NCBI RefSeq assembly: GCF_036898095.1
Contig: NC_090725.1
Location: 320,864,539-320,928,538, forward strand
Reading direction: 5' to 3'
Source: Palaemon carinicauda
Lineage: Eukaryota; Arthropoda; Malacostraca; Decapoda; Palaemonidae
Length of the DNA stretch: 64,000 bases
Shown: positions 1 through 11,678 of the stretch, piece after piece
Layout of the letters: each line of letters opens with the position of its first letter
How positions within the stretch are numbered: the first letter of the stretch is position 1
The notes under the pieces: model-generated
Databases searched by the model: none
The model's input: the letters and a program-made list of their open reading frames with translations, nothing else
What the model was told of the DNA's origin: nothing
Translations under genes and position numbers: made by a program

Positions 1-333
1 TCCTCGTTTTTTTCTTTCTGTGTGCTTATTTACTGTTCGATTTTGATAAAACTTGGTCTGCTTGTTCCATATGGATAAACAAACATAATTACAGAGCGAA
101 TTTCAATTCAAGACATTAGTTTCTCACTGGTCACCAAACAACTTTAAGTCGCTAGCTCCAATTTTCACATTTTTATTCATAAAATCCTTTATTTTCCCTG
201 TAGGATGATAAAACTTACAGAGGATATGCCTTATTATAGTGCTAATAATGCCTCAAAATTTCATTAGCCTGTCTTGATTAGTGTATTTTTGGCAAATATT
301 TTTACAATTAGCACCCTCTCAACCCGGAGCCCC
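1..333. other. Non-satellite left flank of the array
   Basis: AT-rich sequence with no 62-bp periodicity, no open frame of note and no recognisable RNA gene. It ends in a short GC-richer stretch (CAACCCGGAGCCCCC, about 319-333), after which the first satellite monomer begins abruptly at AAGTATTTGAACG. This is the only external edge of the satellite in the window. I do not recognise the sequence; it could be unique DNA or a fragment of another repeat. No telomeric repeat is visible. Confidence 0.7.
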
Positions 334-1379
334 CAAGTATTTGAACGTTATAGATTCTGTCTGAGGGAAAATCCGGCAGTATTTTTAGTCTTCTTTAAGT
401 ATTTGAACGTTATAGATGCTGTCTGAGGGAAAATCCAGCAGTATTTTTAGTTTTCTTTAAGTATTTGAACGTTTTAGATGCAGTCTGGGCGAAGATTTGT
501 CAGTAATTTCAGTCTTTTCGAAGAATTTTGAACGTTATAGATGCTGTGTCAGCTAAAATCTGGCAGTATTTTTAGTCTTCTTTACGTATTTGAACGTTAT
601 AGATGCTGTCTGAGGGAAAATTCGGCAGTATTTTTAGTCTTCTTTAAGTATTTGAACGTTATAGATGCTGTCTGAGGTAACATCCGGCAGTATTTTTAGT
701 CTTCTTTAAGTATTTGAACGTTTTAGCTGCAGTCTGAGCTAAGATTTGGCAGTAATTTCAGTCTTTTCGAAGTATTTTGAACGTTATAGATGCTGTGTGA
801 GCTAAAATCTGGCAGTATTTTTATTCTTTAAGTATTTGAACGTTATAGATGCTGTCTGAGTGAAAATCCGGCAGTATTTTTAGTCTTCTTTAAGTATTTG
901 AACGTTATAGATGCTGTCTGAGGGAAAATCTGGCAGTATTTTTAGTCTTCTTTAAGTATTTGAACGTTTTAGATGCAGTCTGAGCGAAGATTTGGCAGTA
1001 ATTTCAGTCTTTTCGAAGTATTTTGAACGTTATAGATGCTGTGTGAGCTAAAATCTGGCAGTATTTTTAGTCTTTTTTAAGTATTTGAACGTTATAGATG
1101 CTGTCTGAGGGAAAATCCGGCAGTATTTTTAGTCTTCTTTAAGTATTTGATCGTTATAGATGCTGTCTGGGGGAAAATCCGGCAGTATTTTTAGTCTTCT
1201 TTAAGTATTTGAACGTTAAAGATGCTGTCTGAGGGAAAATCCGGCAGTATTTTTAGTCTTCTTTAAGTATTTGAACGTTTTAGATGCAGTCTGAGCGAAG
1301 ATTTGGAAGTAATTTCAGTCTTTTCGAAGTATTTTGACCGTTATAGATGCTGTGTGAGCTAAAATCTGGCAGTATTTTT
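334..1379 (+). repeat. Satellite array segment 1 (A-A-B-C higher-order repeat)
   Basis: Tandem 62-63 bp monomers. The B monomer is recognised by GATGCAGTCTG. Its CAGTCTG begins at 481, 730, 976 and 1,287, giving spacings of 249, 246 and 311. 249 is the basic A-A-B-C unit, 246 reflects a short deletion near 820, and 311 is 249 plus one extra A monomer. The first monomer is incomplete at its 5' end, so the array starts inside a monomer. The segment ends where a C monomer passes into the divergent block with TCTTCTCGAAATATTTTT. Confidence 0.95.
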
Positions 1380-2708
1380 AGTCTTCTCGAAATATTTTTA
1401 ACGCTGTAGATCTTTTTGATGGAAGGGTTGACAGTAATTTTAATCTTCTCAAAGTATTTGGAACGTTATATATGCTTCTGGGGGAAGATATGGAAGTGAT
1501 TTTAATCTTTTTGGAGTATTTTGAAAGTTATTGAAGCTATCTGAGCGAGCATCTGGCAGTAATTTTAGTCTTCTCAAAGTATTTTGAACGTTATAAATGC
1601 TTTCTGTGGGAAGATTTGGCAGTGATTTCAGTCGTCTCGGAGTATTTTGAACGTTATAAATGCTTTCTGCGGGAAGATTTGGCAGTGATTTTAGTCTTTT
1701 CGAAGTATTTGGAACGTTATAAATGCATTCTGCGGGAAGATTTGGCAGTGATTTTAGTCTTTTCGAAGTATTTTGAACGTTATAAATGCTTTTTGCGGGA
1801 AGATTTGGCAGTGATTTTAGTCTTTTCGAAGTATTTTGAACGTTAAAAATGCTTTCTGCGGGAAGATTTGGCAGTGATTTTAGTCGTTTCAAAGTATTGT
1901 GAACGCTATAAATGCTGTGTGAGGGAAGATCTGGCAGTAATTTTAGTCTTTTCGAAGTACTTGGAACGTTATAGATGCTCCTGAGCGAAGATCTGTAAGT
2001 GATTTTATTCTTTTCAAAGTATTTTGAAAATTATTGAACCTATCTGAGAGAGCATCTGGCAGTAATTTTAGTCTACTCGAAGTATTTTGAACGTTATTGA
2101 TGCTGTCTGAGCAAAAATCTGACAGTATTTTCAATGTTTCTGAAGTATTTGAACGTTATAAATGGTGTCTGAGGGAAAATCGGGCACTATTTTTAGTCTT
2201 TCCGTAGTATTTTTAACGTTATAGTGGCTGTTTGAGGGAAGATATAGCATTAATTTTAGTATTGAAATATTTTGAACGTTATAGATGCTAGTTGAGGGAA
2301 AATTTGACAGTAATTTTAATCTTCGCGAAGTATTTTGAATGTTATGGATGCTCTGTGACCGTAGATTAGCATTAATTTCAGTCTTCTCGACGAATTTTGA
2401 ACGTTATTGATGCTGTCTGAGCGAAGGTGTGGCAGTAATTTTGGTCTTTTAGAAGTGTTTTTTTGATATTATAGATTCTTCTGAAACGAAGGTTTGGCAG
2501 TTATTTTAGTCTTCTTTAAGTGTTTTAAATGTTACATATGCTTTCTGAGCGTAGATTTGGCAGAAATTTAGCCCTCTCAAAGTGTTTTAAATATTATAGA
2601 TGCTGTCTGAGCGATGATCTGTCTGTAATTTTAGTTTTCTCGCAGCGTTTTAAATATTATAGATGCTCTATGAGCGAAGATCTGGCAGTAATTTTAGTCT
2701 TTTCAAAG
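1380..2708 (+). repeat. Divergent satellite block, long form III (first copy)
   Basis: About 21 monomers of 60-65 bp that differ from A, B and C. In order: an entry monomer with GTAGATCTTTTTGATGG; two intermediate monomers (GAAGCTATCTGAGCGAGC in the second); a run of 63-bp D monomers (GCGGGAAGATTTGGCAGTG) at about 1,570-1,940; a middle group (CTGTAAGTGATTTTATTC, GAGCAAAAATCTGACAG, CAATGTTTCTGAAG, CGTAGATTAGCATTAATTTC); and a 3' group (CTGAAACGAAGG, CTGAGCGTAGATTTGG) running into the spacer. This is the fullest form of the block. The shorter forms can be derived from it by one deletion each. Confidence 0.85.
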
Positions 2709-2922
2709 TTTTCTCGAGTTTTTCTGTCTATAATTCATTGTTCTCGTATATCAGCAATCCTCTTATAGTGATGAACATAAAGCGTAATTGAAAGAACTCC
2801 TCTCTTGCTCTGTAAAATCCCTTTGGTCTTGTCAATTAGGTTTTTTGACAAACCTGTGGTTTTAATCAAAGGTACAAAAAAATTTACAACATAATTATTT
2901 TTTTTTTCATTTGATTGAGTAC
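2709..2922 (+). repeat. Conserved non-satellite spacer, copy 1
   Basis: About 214 bp with no 62-bp monomer structure, entered from a truncated monomer at TTTTCAAAG and left at TTTTAGTCTTCTCG. It is present five times in the window at the same position in the block. It contains two mutually exclusive small hairpins: TTGTCAA/TTGACAA (2829-2835 with 2845-2851) and AGGTTT/AAACCT (2838-2843 with 2850-2855). The 3' end has a long T run. No coding potential. Origin unknown: perhaps an old insertion amplified with the block, or a piece of the sequence where the array arose. Confidence 0.75.
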
Positions 2923-3178
2923 TTTTAGTCTTCTCGAATTATTTTGAACATTATATTGCGGTCTGAGTGAAGATTTGGCAGTAATTTTAGTCTTTTCAAA
3001 GTATTTCGAACGTTATAGATATGGCCTGAGTGAAGAAATATAGTAATTTTATTCTTTTCGAAGCATTTTGAACGTTATAGATGCCGTCTGAGCGATGATC
3101 TGGCCGTAATTTCAGTCCTCTCGAAGTATTTTAAGCGTTATAGATGCTGTCTGAGCTGAGATATGACAGTAATTTTTG
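2923..3178 (+). repeat. Four transition monomers after spacer 1
   Basis: Four diverged monomers, marked in order by ATATTGCGGTCTGAGTG, ATATGGCCTGAG, GATGCCGTCTGAGCGATG, and TTTTAAGCGTTATAG with ATATGACAG at 3,161. The same four in the same order follow spacers 2-5. The ATATGACAG marker also recurs inside ordinary C monomers (for example at 4,280 and 7,451), which links this edge to the main array. Confidence 0.85.
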
Positions 3179-3239
3179 TCTTCTTTGAGTATTTGAACGT
3201 TATAGATGCTGTCTGAGGGAAAACCGGCAGTATTTTTAG

Positions 3240-6200
3240 TCTTCTTTAAGTATTTGATCGTTATAGATGCTTTCTGGGGGAAAATCTGGCAGTATTTTTA
3301 GTCTTCTTTAAGTATTTGAACGTTATAGATGCTGTCTGAGGGAAAACCCGGCAATATTTTTAGTCTTCTTTAAGTATTTGATCGTTATATATGCTATCTG
3401 GGGGAAAATCTGGCAGTATTTTTAGTCTTCTTTTAGTATTTAAACGTTTTAGATGCAGTCTGAGCGAAGATTTGGTAGTAATTTCAGTCTTTTCGGAGTA
3501 TTTTGAACGTTATAGATGCTGTGTGAGCTAAAATCTGGCAGTATTTTTTGTCTTCTTCAAGTATTTGATCGTTATAGATGCTGTCTGAGGGAAAATCCGG
3601 CAGTATTTTTAGTCTTCTTTAAGTATTTGAACGTTATAGATGCTGTCTTAGGGAAAATCCGGCAGTATTTTTAGTCTTCTTTAAGTATTTGAACGTTTTA
3701 GATGCAGTATGAGCGAAGATTTGGCAGTAATTTCAGTCTTTTCGGAGTATTTTGAACGTTATTGATGCTGTGTGAGCTAAAATCTTGCAGTATTTTTAGT
3801 CTTCTTTAAGTATTTGAACGTTATAGATGCTGTCTGAGGGAAAATCCGGCAGTATTTTTAGTCTTCTTCAAGTATTTGAACGTTATAGATGCTGTTTGAG
3901 GGAAAATCCTACAGTATTTTTAGTCTTCTTTAAGTATTTGAACGTTTTAGATGCAGTCTGAGCGAGGATTTGACAGTCATTTCAGTCTTTTCGAATTATT
4001 TTGAACGTTATAGATGCTGTGTGAGCTAAAATCCGGCAGTATTTTTAGTCTTCTTTAAGTATTTGAACGTTATAGATGCTGTCTGAGGGAAAATCCGGCA
4101 GTATTTTTAGTCTTCTTTAAGTATTTGAACGTTATAGATGCTGTCTGAGGGGAAATCCGGCAGTATTTTTAGTCTTCTTTATGTATTTGAATGTTTAAGA
4201 TGCAGTCTGAGCGAAGATTTGGCAGTAATTTCAGTCTTTTCGAAGTATTTTGAACGTTATAGATGCTGTGTGAGCTAAAATATGACAGTAATTTTTGTCT
4301 TCTTTGAGTATTTGAACGTTATAGATGCTGTCTGAGGGAAAACCCGGCAGTATTTTTAGTCATCTTTAATTATTTGATCGTTATAGATGCTGTCTGGGGG
4401 AAAATCCGGCAGTAGTTTTTAGTCTTCTTTAAGTATTTGAACGGTATAAATGCTGTCTGAGGGAAAATCCGGCAGTATTTTTAGTCTTCTTTAAGTATTT
4501 GAACGTTATAGATGCTCTCTGAGGGAAAATCCTGCAGTATTTTTAGTCTTCTATTAGTATTTGAACGTTTTAGATGCAGTCTGAGCGAAGATTAGGCAGT
4601 AATTTCAGTCTTTTCGAAGTATTTTGAATGTTATAGATGCTGTGTGAGCTGATATCTGGCAGTATTTTTAGTCTTCTTTAAGTATTTTAACGTTATAGAT
4701 GGTGTCTGAGGGAAATTCCGGCAGTATTTTTAGTCTTCTTTAAGTATTTGAACGTTATAGATGCTGTGTGAGGGAAATCCTGAAGTATTTTTAGTCTTCT
4801 TTAAGTATTTGAACGTTTTAGATGCAGTCTGAACGAAGATTTGGCAGTAATTTCAGTCTTTTCGAATTATTTTGAACGTTATAGATGCTGTGTGAGCAAA
4901 AATCTGGCAGTAATTTTAGTCTTCTTTAAGTATTTGAACGTTATAGATGCTGTCTGAGGGAAAATCCGGCAGTATTTTTAGTCTTCTTTAAGTATTTGAA
5001 CGTTATAGATGCTGTCTGAGGGAAAATCCGGCAGTATTTTTAGTCTTCTTTAAGTATTTGAACGTTTTAGATGCAGTCTGAGCGAAGATTTGGCAGTAAT
5101 TTCAGTCTTTTCGGAGTATTTTGAACATTATAGAGGCTGTGTGAACTAAAATCTGGCAGTATTTTTAGTCTTCTTTAAGTATTTGAACGTTATAGATGCT
5201 GTCTGAGGGAAATTCCGGCAGTATTTTTAGTCTTCTTCAAGTATTTGAAAGTTATAGATGCCGTCTGAGGGAAAATCCCGCAGTATTTTTAGTCTTCTCT
5301 AAGTATTTGAATGTTTTAGATGCAGTCTGAGCGAAGATTTGGCAGTAATTTCAGTCTTTTCGAAGTATTTTGAACGTTATTGATGCTGTGTGAGCTAAAA
5401 TCTGGCAGTATTTTAGTCTTCTTTAAGTATTTGAACGTTATAGATGCTGTCTGAGGGAAAATCTGGCAGTATCTTTAGTCTTCTTTAAGTAGTTGAACGT
5501 TATAGATGCTGTTTGAGGGAAAATCCGGCAGTATTTTTAGTCTTCTTTAAGTATTTGAACGTTTTAGATGCAGTCTGAGCGAAGATTTGGCAGTAATTTC
5601 AGTCTTTTCGAAGTATTTTGAACGTTATAGATGCTGTGTGAGCAAAAATCTGGCAGTATTTTTAGTCTTCTTTTAGTATTTGAACGTTATAGAAGCTGTC
5701 TGAGGAAAAATCCGGCAGTATTTTTAGTCTTTTTTAAGTATTTGAACGTTATAGATGCTGTCTGAGGGAAAATCTGGCAGTATTTTTAGTCTTCTTCTTG
5801 TATTTGAATGTTTTAGATGCAGTCTGAGAAAAGATTTGGCAGTAATTCCAGTCTTTTCAAAGTATTTTGAACGTTATATATGCTGTGTGAGCTAAAATCT
5901 GGCAGTATTTTTAGTCTTCTTTAAGTATTTGAACGTTATAGATGCTGTCTGAGGGAAAATCCGGCACTATTTTTAGTCATCTTTAAGTATTTGATCGTTA
6001 TAGATGCTATCTGAGGGAAAATCCGGAAGTATTTTTAGTCTTCTTTAAGTATTTGAACGTTATAGATGCTGTCTGAGGGAAAATCCGGCAGTATTTTTAG
6101 TCTTCTTTAAGTATTTGAACGTTATAGATGCTGTCTGAGGGATATCCGGCAGTATTTTAAGTCTTCTTTAAGTATTTGAACGTTATAGATGCTGTCTGAG

Positions 6201-6410
6201 GGAAAATCCGGCACTATTTTTAGTCTTCTTTAAGTATTTGAACGTTTTAGATGCAGTCTGAGCGAGGATTTGGCAGTAATTTCAGTCTTTTCGAAATATT
6301 TTGAACGTTATTGATGCTGTGTGAGCTAAAATCTGGCAGTATTTTTAGTCTTCTTCAAGTATTTGAACGTTATAGATGCTGTCTGAGGGAAAATCCGGCA
6401 GTATTTTTAG
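3240..6410 (+). repeat. 3.17-kb tandem duplication, unit 1
   Basis: Sequence here matches the following 3.17 kb monomer for monomer, including private variants. TTTGATCG...GATGCTTTCTGGGGG occurs at 3,252 and 6,423; ATATGACAGTAATTTTTG at 4,280 and 7,451; GAGCGAGGATTTGGCAG at about 6,260 and 9,432. The offset is 3,171-3,172 throughout, about 51 monomers. Exact ends are uncertain because monomers at the edges are generic. Confidence 0.85.
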
Positions 6411-9400
6411 TCTTCTTTAAGTATTTGATCGTTATAGATGCTTTCTGGGGGAAAATCTGGCAGTATTTTTAGTCTTCTTTAAGTATTTGAACGTTATAGA
6501 TGCTGTCTGAGGGAAAACCCGGCAATATTTTTAGTCTTCTTTAAGTATTTGATCGTTATATATGCTATCTGGGGGAAAATCCGGCAGTATTTTTAGTCTT
6601 CTTTTAGTATTTAAACGTTTTAGATGCAGTCTGAGCGAAGATTTGGTAGTAATTTCAGTCTTTTCGGAGTATTTTGAACGTTATAGATGCTGTGTGAGCT
6701 AAAATCTGGCAGTATTTTTTGTCTTCTTTAAGTATTTGATCGTTATAGATGCTGTCTGAGGGAAAATCCGGCAGTATTTTTAGTCTTCTTTAAGTATTTG
6801 AACGTTATAGATGCTGTCTTAGGGAAAATCCGGCAGTATTTTTAGTCTTCTTTAAGTATTTGAACGTTTTAGATGCAGTATGAGCGAAGATTTGGCAGTA
6901 ATTTCAGTCTTTTCGGAGTATTTTGAACGTTATTGATGCTGTGTGAGCTAAAATCTTGCAGTATTTTTAGTCTTCTTTAAGTATTTGAACGTTATAGATG
7001 CTGTCTGAGGGAAAATCCGGCAGTATTTTTAGTCTTCTTTAAGTATTTGAACGTTATAGATGCAGTTTGAGGGAAAATCCTACAGTATTTTTAGTCTTCT
7101 TTAAGTATTTGAACGTTTTAGATGCAGTCTGAGCGAAGATTTGACAGTCATTTCAGTCTTTTCGAATTATTTTGAACGTTATAGATGCTGTGTGAGTTAA
7201 AATCTGGCAGTATTTTTAGTCTTCTTTAAGTATTTGAACGTTATAGATGCTGTCTGAGGGAAAATCCGGCAGTATTTTTAGTCTTCTTTAAGTATTTGAA
7301 CGTTATAGATGCTGTCTGAGGGGAAATCTGGCAGTATTTTTAGTCTTCTTTATGTATTTGAATGTTTAAGATGCAGTCTGAGCGAAGATTTGGCAGTAAT
7401 TTCAGTCTTTTCGAAGTATTTTGAACGTTATAGATGCTCTGTGAGCTAAAATATGACAGTAATTTTTGTCTTCTTTGAGTATTTGAACGTTATAGATGCT
7501 CTCTGAGGGAAAACCCGGCAGTATTTTTAGTCATCTTTAATTATTTGATCGTTATAGATGCTGTCTGGGGGAAAATCTGGCAGTAGTTTTTAGTCTTCTT
7601 TAAGTATTTGAACGGTATAAATGCTGTCTGAGGGAAAATCCGGCAGTATTTTTAGTCTTCTTTAAGTATTTGAACGTTATAGATGCTCTCTGAGGGAAAA
7701 TCCGGCAGTATTTTTAGTCTTCGATTAGTATTAGAACGTTTTAGATGCAGTCTGAGCGAAGATTAGGCAGTAATCTCAGTCTTTTCGAAGTATTTTGAAT
7801 GTTATAGATGCTGTGTGAGCTAATATCTGGCAGTATTTTTAGTCTTCTTTAAGTATTTGAACGTTATAGATGGTGTCTGAGGGAAAATCCGGCAGTATTT
7901 TTAATCTTCTTTAAGTATTTGAACGTTATAGATGCTGTGTGAGGGAAATCCTGAAGTATTTTTAGTCTTCTTTAAGTATTTGAACGTTTTAGATGCAGTC
8001 TGAACGAAGATTTGGCAGTAATTTCAGTCTTTTCGAATTATTTTGAACGTTATAGATGCTGTGTGAGCAAAAATCTGGCAGTAATTTTAGTCTTCTTTAA
8101 GTATTTGAACGTTATAGATGCTGTCTGAGGGAAAATCCGGCAGTATTTTTAGTCTTCTTTAAGTATTTGAACGTTATAGATGCTGTCTGAGGGAAAATCC
8201 GGCAGTATTTTTAGTCTTCTTTAAGTATTTGAACGTTTTAGATGCAGTGTGAGCGAAGATTTGGCAGTAATTTCAGTCTTTTCGGAGTATTTTGAACATT
8301 ATAGAGGCTGTGTGAGCTAAAATCTGGCAGTATTTTTAGTCTTCTTTAAGTATTTGAACGTTATAGATGCTGTCTGAGGGAAATTCCGGCAGTATTTTTA
8401 GTCTTCTTCAAGTATTTGAAAGTTATAGATGCCGTCTGAGGGAAAATCCGGCAGTATTTTTAGTCTTCTCTAAGTATTTGAACGTTTTAGATGCAGTCTG
8501 AGCGAAGATTTGGCAGTAATTTCAGTCTTTTCGAAGTATTTTGAACGTTATTGATGCTGTGTGAGCTAAAATCTGGCAGTATTTTTAGTCTTCTTTAAGT
8601 ATTTGAACGTTATAGATGCTGTATGAGGGTAAATCCGGCAGTATTTTTAGTCTTCTTTAAGTATTTGAACGTTATAGATGCTGTTTGAGGGAAAATCCGG
8701 CAGTATTTTTAGTCTTCTTTAAGTATTTGAACGTTTTAGATGCAGTCTGAGCGAAGATTTGGCAGTAATTTCAGTCTTTTCGAAGTATTTTGAACGTTAT
8801 AGATGCTGTGTGAGCAAAAATCTGGCAGTATTTTTAGTCTTCTTTTAGTATTTGAACGTTATAGAAGCTGTCTGAGGAAAAATCCGGCAGTATTTTTAGT
8901 CTTTTTTAAGTATTTGAACGTTATAGATGCTGTCTGAGGGAAAATCCGGCAGTATTTTTAGTCTTCTTCAAGTATTTGAATGTTTTAGATGCAGTCTGAG
9001 AAAAGATTTGGCAGTAATTCCAGTCTTTTCAAAGTATTTTGAACGTTATATATGCTGTGTGAGCTAAAATCTGGCAGTATTTTTAGTCTTCTTTAAGTAT
9101 TTGAACGTTATAGATGCTGTCTGAGGGAAAATCCGGCATTATTTTTAGTCATCTTTAAGTATTTGATCGTTATAGATGCTATCTGAGGGAAAATCCGGAA
9201 GTATTTTTAGTCTTCTTTAAGTATTTGAACGTTATAGATGCTGTCTGAGGGAAAATCCGGCAGTATTTTTAGTCTTCTTTAAGTATTTGAACGTTATAGA
9301 TGCTGTCTGAGGGATATCCGGCAGTATTTTAAGTCTTCTCTAAGTATTTGAACGTTATAGATGCTGTCTGAGGGAAAATCCGGCACTATTTTTAGTCTTC

Positions 9401-9580
9401 TTTAAGTATTTGAACGTTTTAGATGCAGTCTGAGCGAGGATTTGGCAGTAATTTCAGTCTTTTCGATGTATTTTGAACGTTATTGATGCTGTGTGAGCTA
9501 AAATCTGGCAGTATTTTTAGTCTTCTTCAAGTATTTGAACGTTATAGATGCTGTCTGAGGGAAAATCCGGCAGTATTTTT
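6411..9580 (+). repeat. 3.17-kb tandem duplication, unit 2
   Basis: Second unit of the duplication above. It carries its own derived changes, for example GATGCTCTGTGAGC at about 7,435 and GATGCAGTGTGAGCG at about 8,245. These are shared by a third, partial copy at about 11,679-13,230, so that copy derives from this lineage. Confidence 0.85.
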
Positions 9581-11678
9581 AGGCTTCTTTAAGTATTTGA
9601 ACGTTATAGATGCTGTCTGAGGGAAAATCTGGCAGTATTTTTAGTCTGCTTTGAATATTTGAACGTTTTAGATGCAGTCTGAGCGAAGATTTGGCAGTAA
9701 TTTCAGTCTTTTCGAAGTATTTTGAAAGTTATCGATGCTGTTTGAGCTAAAATCTGGCAGTATTTTTAGTCTTCTTTAAGTATTTGAACGTTATAGATGC
9801 TGTCTGAGGGAAAATCCGGCAGTATTTTTCAGTCTTCTTCAAGTATTTGAACGTTATAGAATCTGTCTGAGGGAAAATCCGGCAGTATTTTTACTCTTCT
9901 TTAAGTATTTGAACGTTATAGATGCTGTCTGAGGGAATATCCGGCAGTATTGTTAGTCTTCTTTAAGTATTTGAACGTTTTAGATGCAGTTTGAAAGAAG
10001 ATTTGGCAGTAATTTCAGCCTTTTCGAAGTATTTTGAACGTTATAAATGCTGTGTGAGCTAGAATCTGGCAGTAATTTTAGTCTTCTTTTTAGTATTTGA
10101 TCGTTATAGATGCTGTCTGAGGGAAAATCCGGCAGTATTTTTAGTCTTCTTTAAGTATGTGAACGTTATAGATGCTGTCAGAGTGAAAATTCGGCAGTAT
10201 TTTTAGTCTTCTTTAAGTATTTGATCGTTTTAGATGCAGTCTGAGCGAAGATTTGACAGTCATTTCAGTCTTTTCGAAGTATTTTGAACGTTATAGATGC
10301 TGTGTGAGCTAAAATCTGGCAGTATTTTTAGTCTTCTTTAAGTATTTGAACGTTATAGATGCTGTCTGAGGGAAAATCCGGCAGTATTTTTAGTCTTCTA
10401 TAAGTATTTGAACGTAAAAGATGCTGTCTGAGGGAAAATCCTGCAGTATTTTTAGTCTTCTTTAAATATTTGAACGTTTTAGATGCAGTCTGAGCGAAGA
10501 TTTGGCAGTAATTTCATTCTTTTCGAAGTATTTTGAACGTTATAGATGCTGAGTGAGCTAAAATCTGGCAGTATTTTTAGTCTTTTTTAATATTTGAACG
10601 TTATAGATGCTGTGTGAGCTGAAATCTGGCAGTATTTTTAGTCTTCTTTAAGTATTTGAACGTTATAGATGCTGTCTGAGGGAAAATCCGGCAGTATTTT
10701 TAGTCTTCTTTAAGTATTTGAATGTTTTAGATGCAGTCTTAGCGAAGATTTGGCAGCAATTTCAGTCTTTTCGAAGTATTTTGAACGTTATAGATGCTGT
10801 GTGAGCTAAAATATGACAGTAATTTTTGTCTTCTTTGAGTATTTGAACGTTATAGATGCTGTCTGAGGGAAAACCCGGTAGTATTTTTAGTCTTCTTTAA
10901 GTATTTGATCGTTATAGATACTGTCTGGGGGAAAATCCGGCAGTATTTTTAGTCTTCTTTAAGTATTTGAACGGTATAGATGCTGTCTGAAGGAAAATCC
11001 GGCAGTATTTTTAGTCTTCTTTAAGTATTTGGACGATATAGATGCTTTCTGAGGGAAAATCCAGAAGTATTTTTAGTCTTCTTTAAGTATTTGAACGTTT
11101 TAGATGCAGTCTGAGCGAAGATTTGGCAGTAATTTCCGTCTTTTTGAAGTTTTTTGAACGTTATAGATGCTGAGTGAGCTAAAATCTGGCAGTATTTTTA
11201 GTCTTCTTTACGTATTTAAACGTTATAGATGCTGTCTGAGGGAAAATCCGGCAGTGTTTTTATTCTTTTTTAAGTATTTGAACGTTTTAGATGCAGTCTG
11301 AACGAAGATTTGGCAGTAATTTAAGCCTTTTCGAATTATTTTGAACGTTATAGATGATGTGTGAGCTAAAATCTGGCAATAATTTGAGTCTTCTTTAAGT
11401 ATTTGAACGTTATAGATGCTGTCTGAGGGAAAATCCGGCAGTATTTTAATTCTTCTTTAAGTATTTGAACGTTATAGATGCTGTCTGAGGGAAGATCTGG
11501 CAGTAATTTCAGTCTTTTTGGAGTATTTTGAACGTTATAGATGCTGTGTGAGCTAAAATCTGGCAGTATTTCTAGTCTTCTTTAAGTATTTGAACGTTAT
11601 AGATGCTGTCTGAGGGAAAATCCGGCAGTATTTTTATTCTTCTTTGAGTATTTGAACGTTATAGATGCTGTCTGAGGG

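Noticed and set aside
1..333. Telomeric or subtelomeric repeat at the array edge
   Set aside because: No TTAGG or TTAGGG runs are present.
1449..1892. Minus-strand 147-codon frame with a 21-residue repeat (also at 27,797, 57,156 and 60,833)
   Set aside because: Translation of 63-bp satellite monomers. It begins at TTG, overlaps an equally open plus-strand frame, and breaks wherever the monomer length departs from 63.
2709..2922. Spacer as a tRNA-derived SINE or small RNA gene
   Set aside because: No cloverleaf, A-box or B-box could be recognised, and the T run alone is not evidence of a Pol III gene.
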